From NCBI RefSeq assembly GCF_003665155.1, contig NZ_RCFQ01000007.1, positions 1 to 64,000 on the forward strand: a DNA stretch of 64,000 nucleotides, given 5' to 3'. Below are positions 55,498 to 64,000 of the stretch, piece after piece. Source of the stretch: Mariprofundus sp. EBB-1 (lineage in GTDB: Bacteria; Pseudomonadota; Zetaproteobacteria; Mariprofundales; Mariprofundaceae). Every line of letters begins with the position of its first letter. Position 1 is the stretch's first letter. The position numbers and the translations under genes were made by a program. The notes beneath the pieces are model-generated. The model was given only the letters and a program-made list of their open reading frames with translations, was not told the DNA's origin and made no database searches.

Positions 55498-55649
55498 ACC
55501 ACGAAGGCACGAAGACACAAAGGAAAGCCAAAAGAATATTAACACATAAAGTTTATTTCCAGGTGTATGAATAGGACGATTGAGAGGGTTTCAGACCTTC
55601 AATGCTACATTGCGTTGTTATTTTAATTTTTTCTTCGTGCCTTCGTGGT
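55498..55649. repeat. 152-bp intergenic element with 18-bp inverted arms
   Basis: Bases 55498-55515 and 55632-55649 are perfect reverse complements over 18 bp. The left arm continues as a short-unit repeat (CACGAAG/GCACGAAG/ACACAAAG). It lies between the divergent DUF2007 and tldD genes. Its style matches the elements at 11197-11337 and 28115-28216. Confidence 0.78.
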
Positions 55650-55714
55650 AAAGAATGACTTAACAATGATCAATTGCCCTTGACACCTGAGTACCATGTA
55701 CGACGATTGCCATT

Positions 55715-57157
55715 ATGCCGACACCATCGAATTACCCTACCCCTGACTCTGAACTCCCCATCGCCATTGAAACCCTTCAATCGGTACTCTCTCAGATGTT
55801 ACCCGCCCAGGCCGATGACGGTGATCTGTATATTGAACACAGCGTGTCTGAATCACTGGCACTGGAAGAGGGTCGGGTGAAGCACGTATCCGCCTCCACC
55901 CATCAGGGCATGGGCGCACGCGTTATCAAAGGTGAATCGGCCGGGCATGCCTATACAGACAGATTTGATCATGCCGCGATTATGCAGGCGGGCAAATCTG
56001 CCCGCGCCATTGCCGAGCATGCGCAGAACATTGCTCCAGTCTCCATTCATCAGGGTGAAAACCGGCCAGCATCCCTCTATCAAGCCATTAATCCAGCAGA
56101 TGGAGTTAACTTTCTGCAACGCAAACTGCTGCTTGAAGAGCTTGATACACTGGCTAGAAGCCTTGATCCACGGGTTGTGCAGGTCTTTGCGAATATATCA
56201 TGCTCTTTTTCTGACATTCATATTATTCGCATGGATGGCTGTCATATTCAGGATGCCCGTCCACTGGTGCGCTTAAATATTTCAGTGGTAGTTGAGCAAA
56301 ATGGAAAGCGTGAAACTGGCTCTGCCGGTGGTGGCGGTCGTTTTGCGCTAACACGCCTGACGGAAGGTGACGAAGCCAAGCGCCTTGTCCATGAAGCTGT
56401 ACGGCTGGCACTGCTTAATCTCGATGCCCACGACACTCCCGCTGGTAATATGCCGGTGGTATTGGGGCCGGGATGGCCGGGTATTCTACTGCACGAAGCC
56501 ATTGGTCATGGTCTTGAAGGTGATTTCAATCGCAAGGGTAGCTCTGTGTTCTCCGACAAAATGGGGCAACGCATTGCAGCCAAAGGCATTACTGTAGTTG
56601 ATGATGGCACCATTTCTGATCGTCGTGGCTCACTGACTGTAGATGATGAAGGCACAGAAACCAACCGCACTGTATTAATCGAAGATGGTATTCTAACCGG
56701 TTATCTAATGGACAGGCAGAACGCACGCCTGATGGGCATGAAAGCGACCGGTAATGGACGGCGTGAATCCTATGCGCACCCTGTACTCCCGCGAATGACC
56801 AACACCTTCATGTTGGCCGGTCAAGATGATCCTAATGATATTATCAGTTCACTGGATCGCGGCATCTATGCCGTGAACTTTGGTGGTGGTCAGGTAGATA
56901 TTACTTCGGGCAAATTCGTGTTCACCACCTCTGAAGCCTATTACGTTGAAAATGGTAAGATCCAATATCCGGTGAAAGGGGCAACTCTGATTGGATCAGG
57001 TCATGAAGTACTGCAAAAGGTTTCAATGATCGGCAATGATCTCGCACTCGATCCCGGCGTAGGCACCTGTGGCAAGGGCGGTCAGTCTGTACCTGTTGGT
57101 GTCGGGCTACCGACTATTCGCATTGATGAATTGATTGTCGGAGGTACTGAGGCATGA
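55715..57157 (+). CDS. tldD: Metalloprotease TldD
   Basis: A 480-residue zinc peptidase subunit. The HEAIGHGLEGD motif holds the zinc ligands. Other family marks are GSAGGGGRF, GTETNRTVLIEDG and GVGTCGKGGQSVPVG. TldD works with TldE/PmbA to process peptides such as microcin precursors. It overlaps the pmbA gene by 4 nt. The ATG at 55715 lacks a strong ribosome site. Confidence 0.96.
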   Translation: MPTPSNYPTPDSELPIAIETLQSVLSQMLPAQADDGDLYIEHSVSESLALEEGRVKHVSASTHQGMGARVIKGESAGHAYTDRFDHAAIMQAGKSARAIAEHAQNIAPVSIHQGENRPASLYQAINPADGVNFLQRKLLLEELDTLARSLDPRVVQVFANISCSFSDIHIIRMDGCHIQDARPLVRLNISVVVEQNGKRETGSAGGGGRFALTRLTEGDEAKRLVHEAVRLALLNLDAHDTPAGNMPVVLGPGWPGILLHEAIGHGLEGDFNRKGSSVFSDKMGQRIAAKGITVVDDGTISDRRGSLTVDDEGTETNRTVLIEDGILTGYLMDRQNARLMGMKATGNGRRESYAHPVLPRMTNTFMLAGQDDPNDIISSLDRGIYAVNFGGGQVDITSGKFVFTTSEAYYVENGKIQYPVKGATLIGSGHEVLQKVSMIGNDLALDPGVGTCGKGGQSVPVGVGLPTIRIDELIVGGTEA

Positions 57158-58548
57158 GCACAATTGTGAAACACAGCGCCCAAAAACATATCTCAGGGCA
57201 ATCCCTTCAGTTACTTGAAGCAGCCAAAAAGAATGGTGCTATTCATGCAGATGCCGTGGCAATTTGTGATACCGGGGACTCGATCAGTATCCGCAATGGT
57301 ATCGTTGAGTCGGTGGAGCGCGAAGATGCGCAGGGCATTGGACTGCGTGCGTTTGTAGAAACACCGAAAGGGTTAGCGTTTGCCACAGCCTCCACATCGG
57401 ATGTATCTGAATCCGGTCTGAGCAAGCTGGCTGAACAGGTTATCAGCATGGCGCGTATCTCCGAGCCTGATCCGGATGCCGTGCCACCGGTTGGTGCTAA
57501 CCACCCGAGTGCGAATGAAATGCAAGTCTGGGCAGACGAACATGATCGCACCGACTGCGGTTGGAATCTGGAACAGGCCAAATCCGCAGCCCTGGAATGT
57601 GAAGATATTGCACGCAACTATTCCGATCTTATCAGCAACAGTGAAGGTGCAGATGCCAGTTTTGGAGGCAGCCGGGTCGCTTATGCCTCCAGTGATGGTT
57701 TTATCGCCGAATATGCCAAAGCTTCAGCTTCACTAAGCGTATCGGTGATTGCCGGCACGGGTGAACACATGCAGCGCGATTACGCCTGGCACCGTGCTTT
57801 TAGCGCTCTCGATTTACATTCCCCACAACAGATTGCAGAAGAAGCCGCCAGCAGAGCTTGTCGACGTCTGAATCCTTCCCCTATAGAAGGTGGCGAGACC
57901 ACAGTCATCTTTGAACCACGCATCGCAGCCTCCCTGCTTGGCCATCTGATTGGCGCCATCAACGGACGCGCCGTATTACAACAACGCTCATTTTTGGCTG
58001 AAAGTCTGAATCAAAAGATTTTCCCTGATTTTGTACGCATTGAAGATAACCCGAATCATCCTGATGGTTTGGGTAACCGTCTGTTTGATGGCGAAGGCAC
58101 ACGCTGTTCACGCAACCGGATCATTTCAAATGGCTGCCTCAACACATTTTTAGCTGATCGCTATGTTGCCAAACGTCTCGGGCAACAAGCCACAGGCAAC
58201 GCCTCGCGCGGTTTAACCGGTGATATCGGTATTGGTTCATCCAACCTCATCTGGCAGCCCGGCGCACAGACACAGGCAGAGATGATCAGCGCTATCGGTA
58301 ACGGTGTGTTGATCACCGAACTGATTGGTTTTGGAGTCAATGGTGTAACAGGTGATTATTCGCGTGGCGCAGGTGGTTTTCTGATTGAAAACGGCATGAT
58401 CTCGCATCCCGTGCAAGGCATCACCATCGCCGGCAACCTGAAAAATATGTTCGCGAACATTGAAATGATCGGCTCCGACCTCACATGGTTAGGTTCCTCT
58501 GCCGTGCCATCAATTGCCATCTCAGGCATGACCGTCGCTGGAGAATAG
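57154..58548 (+). CDS. pmbA: TldE/PmbA metalloprotease subunit
   Basis: A 464-residue partner of TldD. It has the family N terminus (DSISIRNGIVESVEREDAQG) and NCGVTGDYSRGAGGF-like C-terminal motif (GVNGVTGDYSRGAGGFLIENG), but no HExxxH, as expected because TldE itself lacks the zinc site. It is translationally coupled to tldD. Confidence 0.95.
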   Translation: MSTIVKHSAQKHISGQSLQLLEAAKKNGAIHADAVAICDTGDSISIRNGIVESVEREDAQGIGLRAFVETPKGLAFATASTSDVSESGLSKLAEQVISMARISEPDPDAVPPVGANHPSANEMQVWADEHDRTDCGWNLEQAKSAALECEDIARNYSDLISNSEGADASFGGSRVAYASSDGFIAEYAKASASLSVSVIAGTGEHMQRDYAWHRAFSALDLHSPQQIAEEAASRACRRLNPSPIEGGETTVIFEPRIAASLLGHLIGAINGRAVLQQRSFLAESLNQKIFPDFVRIEDNPNHPDGLGNRLFDGEGTRCSRNRIISNGCLNTFLADRYVAKRLGQQATGNASRGLTGDIGIGSSNLIWQPGAQTQAEMISAIGNGVLITELIGFGVNGVTGDYSRGAGGFLIENGMISHPVQGITIAGNLKNMFANIEMIGSDLTWLGSSAVPSIAISGMTVAGE

Positions 58549-58839
58549 CTACTACAGACAAAGTATTGCGTTGAGCAGTTGAGACCGCCTCCAAACCCGG
58601 ACGGTCAGTAGTTGTAAAACAATGATGTTTTGCGAGTCCATAACTGTATCAAGCCAAACGACGCATCCACATTTCATGCCCGTAAAAGGTAGCGTCGTCC
58701 CCTTTAGCTTCTTTAGCTTCCTTTAGCTTTAGCTCTCAATCAGGACTTGGAAATCGGCACTCAACCGCTTTAACTTTCTGTTTAACTAAGGACACCAAAC
58801 GCACATACACACAAATGCTAAAGCCTTTCGACTAAAAAA
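58549..58839. other. Intergenic region with short direct repeats
   Basis: The 291-bp gap between the convergent pmbA and EF-hand genes has no gene. A micro-repeat of TTTAGCTT units (about 58702-58733) is the only structure seen. Confidence 0.45.
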
Positions 58840-59478
58840 TTAGACTATCCAGGATGATGTGGCGTCTATCTGATTGTTTTCTGATGCAGTATATGAACTA
58901 ATCATATTCATGACCTGAGGCATCATGATATCATAACCACTCTTCCTCACCTCAGGCAAAGTATCAGAACTCTTTACTGTATCGATTGAAACTGAAGCAG
59001 TTTGGCTATAAACCATGGCCTCTTCCGCACTGACTGTACCATCACCATTAGTATCGGCGGGATCAATACTGGTGGTAGAGACATCGCTATCAGATTCTGG
59101 TTTGGGAGGAGGTGGAGGTGGGGGACCTCCCCCATGCCCATGCATAGGCCCCATGCCGCCGGGGGCCTGATTGTTTGTGGATTGACTCTCACTCTGTGGG
59201 TCGATTGTTTGCAATAGGTTCGTGAACTCTTGCTTTGTTACAGATCCATCAGCATTACTATCCATCAAGGAGAAGATTGCATCGACACTGGCTTGAGAGA
59301 TCGAAACCTTATCCGCCACTCGACTCAGTGTGTTTTTATCAAAACTCCCTGAATCTTTTGGGTCAACTTTTGAAAAGAAATTATTGGTGACCTCTGTTGC
59401 TGTTTGCCGCTGAATAGGCGGTGGTGGAGGTGGGATATGTTGTGACTGTAATGAGCTGATTCCGCTTATACTGCTCAT
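58840..59478 (-). CDS. EF-hand protein with two polyproline tracts
   Basis: A 212-residue protein. Residues 16-21 are six Pro, and a second run of seven Pro follows a Gly/His/Met segment at about 115-125. Two canonical EF-hand loops are present: DSNADGSVTKQE (about 73-84) and DTNGDGTVSAEE (about 139-150). Their acidic ligand positions are intact, so calcium binding is likely. It has no signal peptide. It is stand-alone; partners unknown. Confidence 0.8.
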   Translation of the reverse strand: MSSISGISSLQSQHIPPPPPPIQRQTATEVTNNFFSKVDPKDSGSFDKNTLSRVADKVSISQASVDAIFSLMDSNADGSVTKQEFTNLLQTIDPQSESQSTNNQAPGGMGPMHGHGGGPPPPPPPKPESDSDVSTTSIDPADTNGDGTVSAEEAMVYSQTASVSIDTVKSSDTLPEVRKSGYDIMMPQVMNMISSYTASENNQIDATSSWIV

Positions 59479-59676
59479 AGCCCCTCCTTTTATTGAATTT
59501 TTAGCAAACAGGTCATATTTAATCTAATTAAATATATCGGTAATATGACTATGAACTTTAGATAATATTGAATCATCTCTGATTTATGGCATCTGAAATG
59601 TGTAACAGATGGCCGTTATTGGAGCTCCCCCGGCATGTGCCCGAAGGCAGCCGTTCAGTTTATATCTAAGAACGAT

Positions 59677-60105
59677 TTAACTTTCAGGCTTTTCGACGAT
59701 CATGGGTTGTTCATATTTAAGATCGATATTTTTGAATGATTCCAGAGAATCCTTTTTGATTTTCGACCAAAAGGCACGATCAATTTTCAACCAGCGGGTG
59801 ACCAGCTCAGGTGCAACCCCCTCTTCTTCAATGGCTTCACGCAACAAGCCCTGACGCACCACCAGCAGCTCTTCGGTGATGTACATGCGCATATGGGATA
59901 CATCCAGATCCTTTCCCAGGTACGGTGCTTTAGATCCCATCTTTTCAGCCATAAACTGGGTTTGACGTAACTCAATAAATTTCTGGTCAAGACCTTCAAA
60001 AAACTGCCCCAGCCAGGGGTGTGCATAAACCTTATCGTAAAATGATGTGTGAATGCGCTCCATAGCAGACAAGCCACCAATCATATCAAACAGGGATTGT
60101 TTCAT
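59677..60105 (-). CDS. Truncated haemoglobin (globin-like) protein
   Basis: A 142-residue globin fold of the truncated type: IHTSFYDKVYAHPWLGQFF near the N terminus, QTQFMAEKMG (distal helix E) and SHMRMYITEE containing the probable proximal His (about 71). Such proteins bind O2 or NO. It is a single gene. Confidence 0.82.
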   Translation of the reverse strand: MKQSLFDMIGGLSAMERIHTSFYDKVYAHPWLGQFFEGLDQKFIELRQTQFMAEKMGSKAPYLGKDLDVSHMRMYITEELLVVRQGLLREAIEEEGVAPELVTRWLKIDRAFWSKIKKDSLESFKNIDLKYEQPMIVEKPES

Positions 60106-60268
60106 CTCATCTCTCCATATGTTCCATTGCCATATGATGACAACCGCGTTTTATTACTTGAGAAAAAATAAATTATAGCGGCTCCATTTATAAAGAACCA
60201 TTTAAAATAAATCATTTAACCGGAGAGATAAGAAAGTCCCTTTCTTCAAGAAATCATTAGGGTTTAAA

Positions 60269-61150
60269 TTAAAGTTCAACCAATAACTGATCTATCATCG
60301 ATTCAGCCTGTTGCGCATATGAACCGCCAAACAAGTTGGCGTGATTAAGTATATGATAGAGATGATACAATGTTTTGCGTACGCTATAACCATCATCCAA
60401 AGGCCAGGCCTCACGGTAAGCATCGTAGAATTCTGATGTGAATCCACCGAACAATTCGGTCATGGCAATATCGGCTTCCCTATCCCCATAATATACAGCC
60501 GGATCAAAAATTACCGGTTGGCCTAAACTATCAAATGCACGGTTGCCACTCCACAAATCGCCATGCAATAAGGATGGCTGCGGCTTATAGCTGCTAAAGA
60601 ACAGATCAAGCCCCTGCATCAAAGACTCACCCTTGGTTTGTAGTGAACCTGTAAAACCATTTCGCGCTGCCAAGTGTAGTTGAAAGCGTAAACGCTGCTC
60701 TCTGTAGAAATCGACCCAGTCGTGTGATTGTTGATTATGCTGCTGCGTCAGCCCAATCGTATTGTCACGAAACCAACCGAATTGGTCATTTTTACAGCCA
60801 TGCAGTGTGGTCAACTGTCGGCCAAGGCATTGCATATCCTCGCTTCTACCAAATTCGATATATTCGGTGACTAGCCATGATTGATCTGCAGATTGACCAA
60901 AGCAGATCACTTCAGGAATTCGAATAGCATTCGCGCTCGCCAACTCAGACAGCCCGGCAGCCTCGGCTTCAAACATAGGCAATTGACCGGCCTGATTTAA
61001 TTTTACGAAATAGCTACGCTCTTGATCTGCAATACGATAAACGCGGTTGATACTGCCGCCACTGATTGCTGTTTGATGTTGTATGCGAAACGCATGACCT
61101 GTGGCCTGTGTGACAGATGTTTCAATAGATTGCCAATGCAATAAGGGCAC
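60269..61150 (-). CDS. Fructosamine kinase family protein
   Basis: A 293-residue APH-fold kinase. Motifs: GGSINRVYRI (nucleotide loop), LLHGDLWSGN (catalytic loop, the Asp is the base) and DPAVYYGDREADIAM (metal Asp), all diagnostic of the FN3K family, which phosphorylates ketosamines to reverse glycation. It lies 4 nt downstream of DUF2062. Confidence 0.92.
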   Translation of the reverse strand: MPLLHWQSIETSVTQATGHAFRIQHQTAISGGSINRVYRIADQERSYFVKLNQAGQLPMFEAEAAGLSELASANAIRIPEVICFGQSADQSWLVTEYIEFGRSEDMQCLGRQLTTLHGCKNDQFGWFRDNTIGLTQQHNQQSHDWVDFYREQRLRFQLHLAARNGFTGSLQTKGESLMQGLDLFFSSYKPQPSLLHGDLWSGNRAFDSLGQPVIFDPAVYYGDREADIAMTELFGGFTSEFYDAYREAWPLDDGYSVRKTLYHLYHILNHANLFGGSYAQQAESMIDQLLVEL

Positions 61151-61154
61151 AATT

Positions 61155-61688
61155 TTATTCCGTGCCGTTGTTTTCTCCGGCCCGGCCTCTGTTTTTCCAG
61201 CGTAAGGTAACCATCAAACGCCACATCACATGGATGCCAAAATATCCCACAAAAGCCGCCGAGATTCCCATAATAGCGCAGCCCAGAATGAAGGGTTCCC
61301 AAATCATAGCGAGCTGAGCAGTTAAGGCATCCACATCCAAATCAAATGAAAGTTCCCTCGATTCAAGACCGGACACCCATGCCCCTAATTTGTAACACAT
61401 ATAAAAGATCGGCGGCATGGTTAATGGATTGGTCAACCAGACTAGAGCAACCGATATCGGTAAATTTCCACGTACAACAATCGCCCCGGCTGCCGCTAAC
61501 ACCATCTGAAACGGAACCGGAATAAAGGCACACAACAGCCCCACCATAAATGCTTTTGCTACAGAATGGCGGTTCAAATGCCACAAAGCTGAGTCCATCA
61601 ACCTCGGACCAAATAATTTTAAATGTTTATGCTCCCGAATCTTATCGGCATCCGGCATATACCGGGCGATTAATTCTTTAGGATTCAT
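61155..61688 (-). CDS. DUF2062 family membrane protein
   Basis: A 177-residue protein with three helices and the DUF2062 core (AKAFMVGLLCAFIPVPFQM, VWLTNPLTMPPIFYMCYKLG). Function unknown. It overlaps metG by 4 nt. Confidence 0.87.
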   Translation of the reverse strand: MNPKELIARYMPDADKIREHKHLKLFGPRLMDSALWHLNRHSVAKAFMVGLLCAFIPVPFQMVLAAAGAIVVRGNLPISVALVWLTNPLTMPPIFYMCYKLGAWVSGLESRELSFDLDVDALTAQLAMIWEPFILGCAIMGISAAFVGYFGIHVMWRLMVTLRWKNRGRAGENNGTE

Positions 61689-63226
61689 GCATCCATCCGG
61701 GGGAATACCGGCTGCGCTTTAGCACATTGATGACCTGCTTTAAGCAGCCCCCAACCACCATGTTCAATGAAGGTGAACGATGTGGCACTGACATCTTCCG
61801 AATAAATCTGACTTAACATCTGATTCATTTTTTCAGGCATAAACGGCGATAGCTGCACAGCTACCAGTCGCAGTGTTTCAACCAGATGATACAGTACTGA
61901 ATTTAATCGTGCTGTGTCCCCTGCTTTCGCCAATGCCCATGGAGCATTATCTTCAACATAACGGTTACCATGACGCACCACCACATTGATCCGATCCAGT
62001 ACAAGATGAAATGCCTGTTTCTCCATCAATTCAGCCACATCACGCTGCATGGCTTCAACATCTGCAATCAGTGCACGATCAGAATCTGACTCTTCACCAA
62101 CGTCAGCCAGCACACCACCGTTATACTTGGTCAGCATGGATAATGAACGGTTCAACAAATTACCAACATCATTGGCAAGTTCCGAATTATAACGTTGTTT
62201 CAATGCGCTAAATGAGAAATCTCCATCCTGACCAAAAGGTACTTCGCGCAGCAAGAAATAGCGCAGGACATCGGCATGATATTCAGCCAACAGATCAGCA
62301 GGCCTGAGTGCATTACCCTTCGACTTGCTCATTTTCTCGCCTTCAACGGTCCACCAGCCATGCGCGTAAATGCGTTTTGGCAATGGCAATCCGGCGGCCA
62401 TCAACATGCACGGCCAGTAGATGGCGTGAAAACGCAGAATATCTTTACCGATCAAATGCACATCGGCAGGCCAGTGCTCGGGCTGTTCTTGATCAGGGAA
62501 ACCGAGGGCAGACAAATAATTGGTCAGCGCATCAATCCATACATAGATCACATGCTTTTCATCACCCGGTACAGGTACACCCCAGGAGAAAGTGGTGCGC
62601 GAAACGGAGAGATCGCGCAGACCAGATTCCACAAAACTTATGACTTCATTACGGCGCGAGAGCGGGGCAATAAAATCCGGGTTGGCATGAATATGTTCAA
62701 GTAATTGCTCTTGAAATGCACTCAAGCGGAAGAAATAAGATTCTTCCTGAATCTTTTCCACTTCACGTTTGCAATCAGGACAATGTTTGGAATCCCAGCA
62801 TTCAGCATCTTTAAGCTGTGTCTCGGTCCAATAGGTTTCACACGGGACACAATACCAGTCTTCATAAAAGTCTTTGTAAATCGTGCCTGCATTCTCAAGC
62901 CTGCGCCACATCGCTTGCACACCGGCTTTATGCCGATCGGAACTGGTGCGAATAAAATCATCATTGCTAATGCCCAGTTCCGGCCACAGGCTTTTATAAC
63001 GTGCCACCACCTGATCTGCCAATTCGATAGGCGCTATGCCACGCGCTTCTGCCGCCTGTTCCACCTTCTGACCATGCTCATCCACACCGGTTAAAAAGAA
63101 CACATCCCGACTGCTCATACGTTGATAACGTGCCAGCACATCGGCTGCAATGGTGGTGTACATATGGCCTAGATGCGGCTCATCATTTACATAATAAATG
63201 GGGGTTGTGACATAATAACTTTCCAT
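61685..63226 (-). CDS. metG: Methionine--tRNA ligase (short form)
   Basis: A 513-residue class I synthetase. It has the HIGH-type motif (PHLGHMYT), a zinc knuckle with two Cys pairs (CVPC and CPDC) and the KMSKS loop (EKMSKSKGN). It lacks the C-terminal dimerisation domain found in longer MetG proteins (about 650-680 residues). It is followed by a four-base overlap with the DUF2062 gene and preceded by holB, 94 nt away. Confidence 0.97.
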   Translation of the reverse strand: MESYYVTTPIYYVNDEPHLGHMYTTIAADVLARYQRMSSRDVFFLTGVDEHGQKVEQAAEARGIAPIELADQVVARYKSLWPELGISNDDFIRTSSDRHKAGVQAMWRRLENAGTIYKDFYEDWYCVPCETYWTETQLKDAECWDSKHCPDCKREVEKIQEESYFFRLSAFQEQLLEHIHANPDFIAPLSRRNEVISFVESGLRDLSVSRTTFSWGVPVPGDEKHVIYVWIDALTNYLSALGFPDQEQPEHWPADVHLIGKDILRFHAIYWPCMLMAAGLPLPKRIYAHGWWTVEGEKMSKSKGNALRPADLLAEYHADVLRYFLLREVPFGQDGDFSFSALKQRYNSELANDVGNLLNRSLSMLTKYNGGVLADVGEESDSDRALIADVEAMQRDVAELMEKQAFHLVLDRINVVVRHGNRYVEDNAPWALAKAGDTARLNSVLYHLVETLRLVAVQLSPFMPEKMNQMLSQIYSEDVSATSFTFIEHGGWGLLKAGHQCAKAQPVFPRMDA

Positions 63227-63320
63227 CTGCTACGTGCTCTCCCTGAGTTGTGAAGATGGGACTCTAACCGTCTTCACACGTAAAAACAGTGCTGAAATAA
63301 AACGACTGAAATCCGAACCG

Positions 63321-64000
63321 CTAAGCTTTCAGTGCCGTGCGCAATTGCAAGATACACGCTAACAGTGCGGGACCCGCACGCAGACTATGGCGAACCACAT
63401 CGGCAGGCCATCGTGCACACAGGTGCAAGGCCTGCTGAATCGACTCATGCCGGCTAAATGCGTCTGCATCCAGGCACGGAGTCTGTAACACCGGATACGC
63501 AGCATTGGTCATCATCTGTACAATCAGACCGTGCGGCACCGTTTTTAGATGATTGCGAATCCAGTTATCTATCTTACCCACATCTGCCCGTGCCATATCA
63601 GCAACCAGGGCCTGCCACTCCAACATTGCATCAGCAATCTTGCGATCCTGCAAACAAGCGACGGCACCGGGACTGCCACCAGCCACAGAAACTGCCAAAT
63701 CCAGATAACGATCTTCAACCGGGGGATTTAGTTTTTGCAACACCAGACGCACATCCTGATCACACAACGGCGAACATTGCTGCAACATGCAACGGGAACG
63801 AATCGTCGCTGGCAAACGCTCAAGGTCGGCACATACCATGAGCAGCATACTACCTTCCGTTGGCTCTTCTAAACCCTTCAACAGCGCATTTGCCGCCTGC
63901 CCGTTCATACGTTCGGCATCATCGAGGATCACCACACGACGCCCACTCTCCGCCCCACTTAATGCAAGAAATGCCAACACACCTCGCACCTGCTCAATAT
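63321..64000 (-). CDS. holB: DNA polymerase III delta' subunit, 3' part (5' end outside window)
   Basis: The frame is open to the window edge. The part seen contains the AAA+ middle and C-terminal domains of the clamp-loader delta' subunit: IEQVRGVLAFL (the typical lead into the AAA+ core), VVILDDAERMNGQAANALLKGLEEP, and TIRSRC (the SRC motif). The N-terminal P-loop-like region is beyond the edge. Confidence 0.9.
   Translation of the reverse strand, partial: IEQVRGVLAFLALSGAESGRRVVILDDAERMNGQAANALLKGLEEPTEGSMLLMVCADLERLPATIRSRCMLQQCSPLCDQDVRLVLQKLNPPVEDRYLDLAVSVAGGSPGAVACLQDRKIADAMLEWQALVADMARADVGKIDNWIRNHLKTVPHGLIVQMMTNAAYPVLQTPCLDADAFSRHESIQQALHLCARWPADVVRHSLRAGPALLACILQLRTALKA

Noticed and set aside
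58700..58735. TTTAGCTT micro-repeat as a regulatory array
   Set aside because: It consists of a few imperfect 8-9-base copies in a convergent gap. It is better explained by slippage.

Overview
The window is a densely coded stretch of a bacterial chromosome, most likely from a Gram-negative member of the Pseudomonadota. The evidence is the order thrS-infC-rpmI-rplT-pheS-pheT, the order rpsF-priB-rpsR-rplI-dnaB, a PilF-like pilotin lipoprotein, RodZ, the TldD/PmbA pair and c-type cytochromes with a soluble-haem-protein (SHP) signature. The mix of oxygen- and redox-related genes with many PAS hybrid kinases would suit a microaerophile such as a Zetaproteobacterium. That placement is a guess from gene content, not from a phylogeny.

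Layout. Positions 1-4,700: one end of a repeat element, then two hybrid histidine kinases. 4,800-11,200: rnhB, an ABC-2 exporter pair and pheT/pheS. 11,200-14,740: rplT, rpmI, infC (which starts at an ATT codon), thrS and a tRNA-Val(GAC). 14,900-19,100: scattered single genes, namely a nucleotidyl-cyclase homologue, a desaturase, a Pmp3-type peptide, a membrane protein and a PilZ protein. 19,300-20,400: serC. 20,500-23,800: an isolated four-gene cassette with a lysozyme-like protein, a peptidoglycan-binding-type protein and two unknowns. 24,100-29,300: rlmN-mtnP-pilF-like-rodZ, then a PfkB kinase. 29,400-39,000: three large PAS hybrid kinases, one with a FixL-like haem PAS, and a GlsB/YeaQ membrane peptide. 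39,300-44,900: rpsF-priB-rpsR-DUF2232-rplI-dnaB, a TRIC/UPF0126 protein and a methyltransferase. 45,000-49,300: a 165-bp inverted-repeat element, a SPOR protein, a small membrane protein, and a YbdK-type ligase coupled to an M20 amidohydrolase. 49,400-54,500: two degenerate NarL-type regulators diverging from a cytochrome b / SHP / dihaem cytochrome c / PepSY / OmpR-type two-component operon. 54,500-58,500: EI24 and DUF2007 proteins, then tldD-pmbA. 58,800-64,000: an EF-hand protein, a truncated globin, a fructosamine-kinase-family gene, DUF2062, metG and the 3' part of holB.

Themes. Five hybrid kinases carry both kinase and receiver modules, and none has an adjacent output regulator. Four of them share an almost identical phospho-acceptor motif (GGIAH[D/E]FNN), which points to duplication within the lineage. 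Cytochrome, globin and haem-PAS genes suggest attention to O2, NO or redox state. Two classes of non-coding repeat are visible. One is three intergenic elements whose long inverted arms are built from short purine-rich units (11197-11337, 28115-28216, 55498-55649). The other is a MITE-like element at 45075-45239, with a partial copy at the window start. The best candidates for something undescribed are the 20.5-23.8 kb cell-wall cassette and the inverted-arm repeat family.
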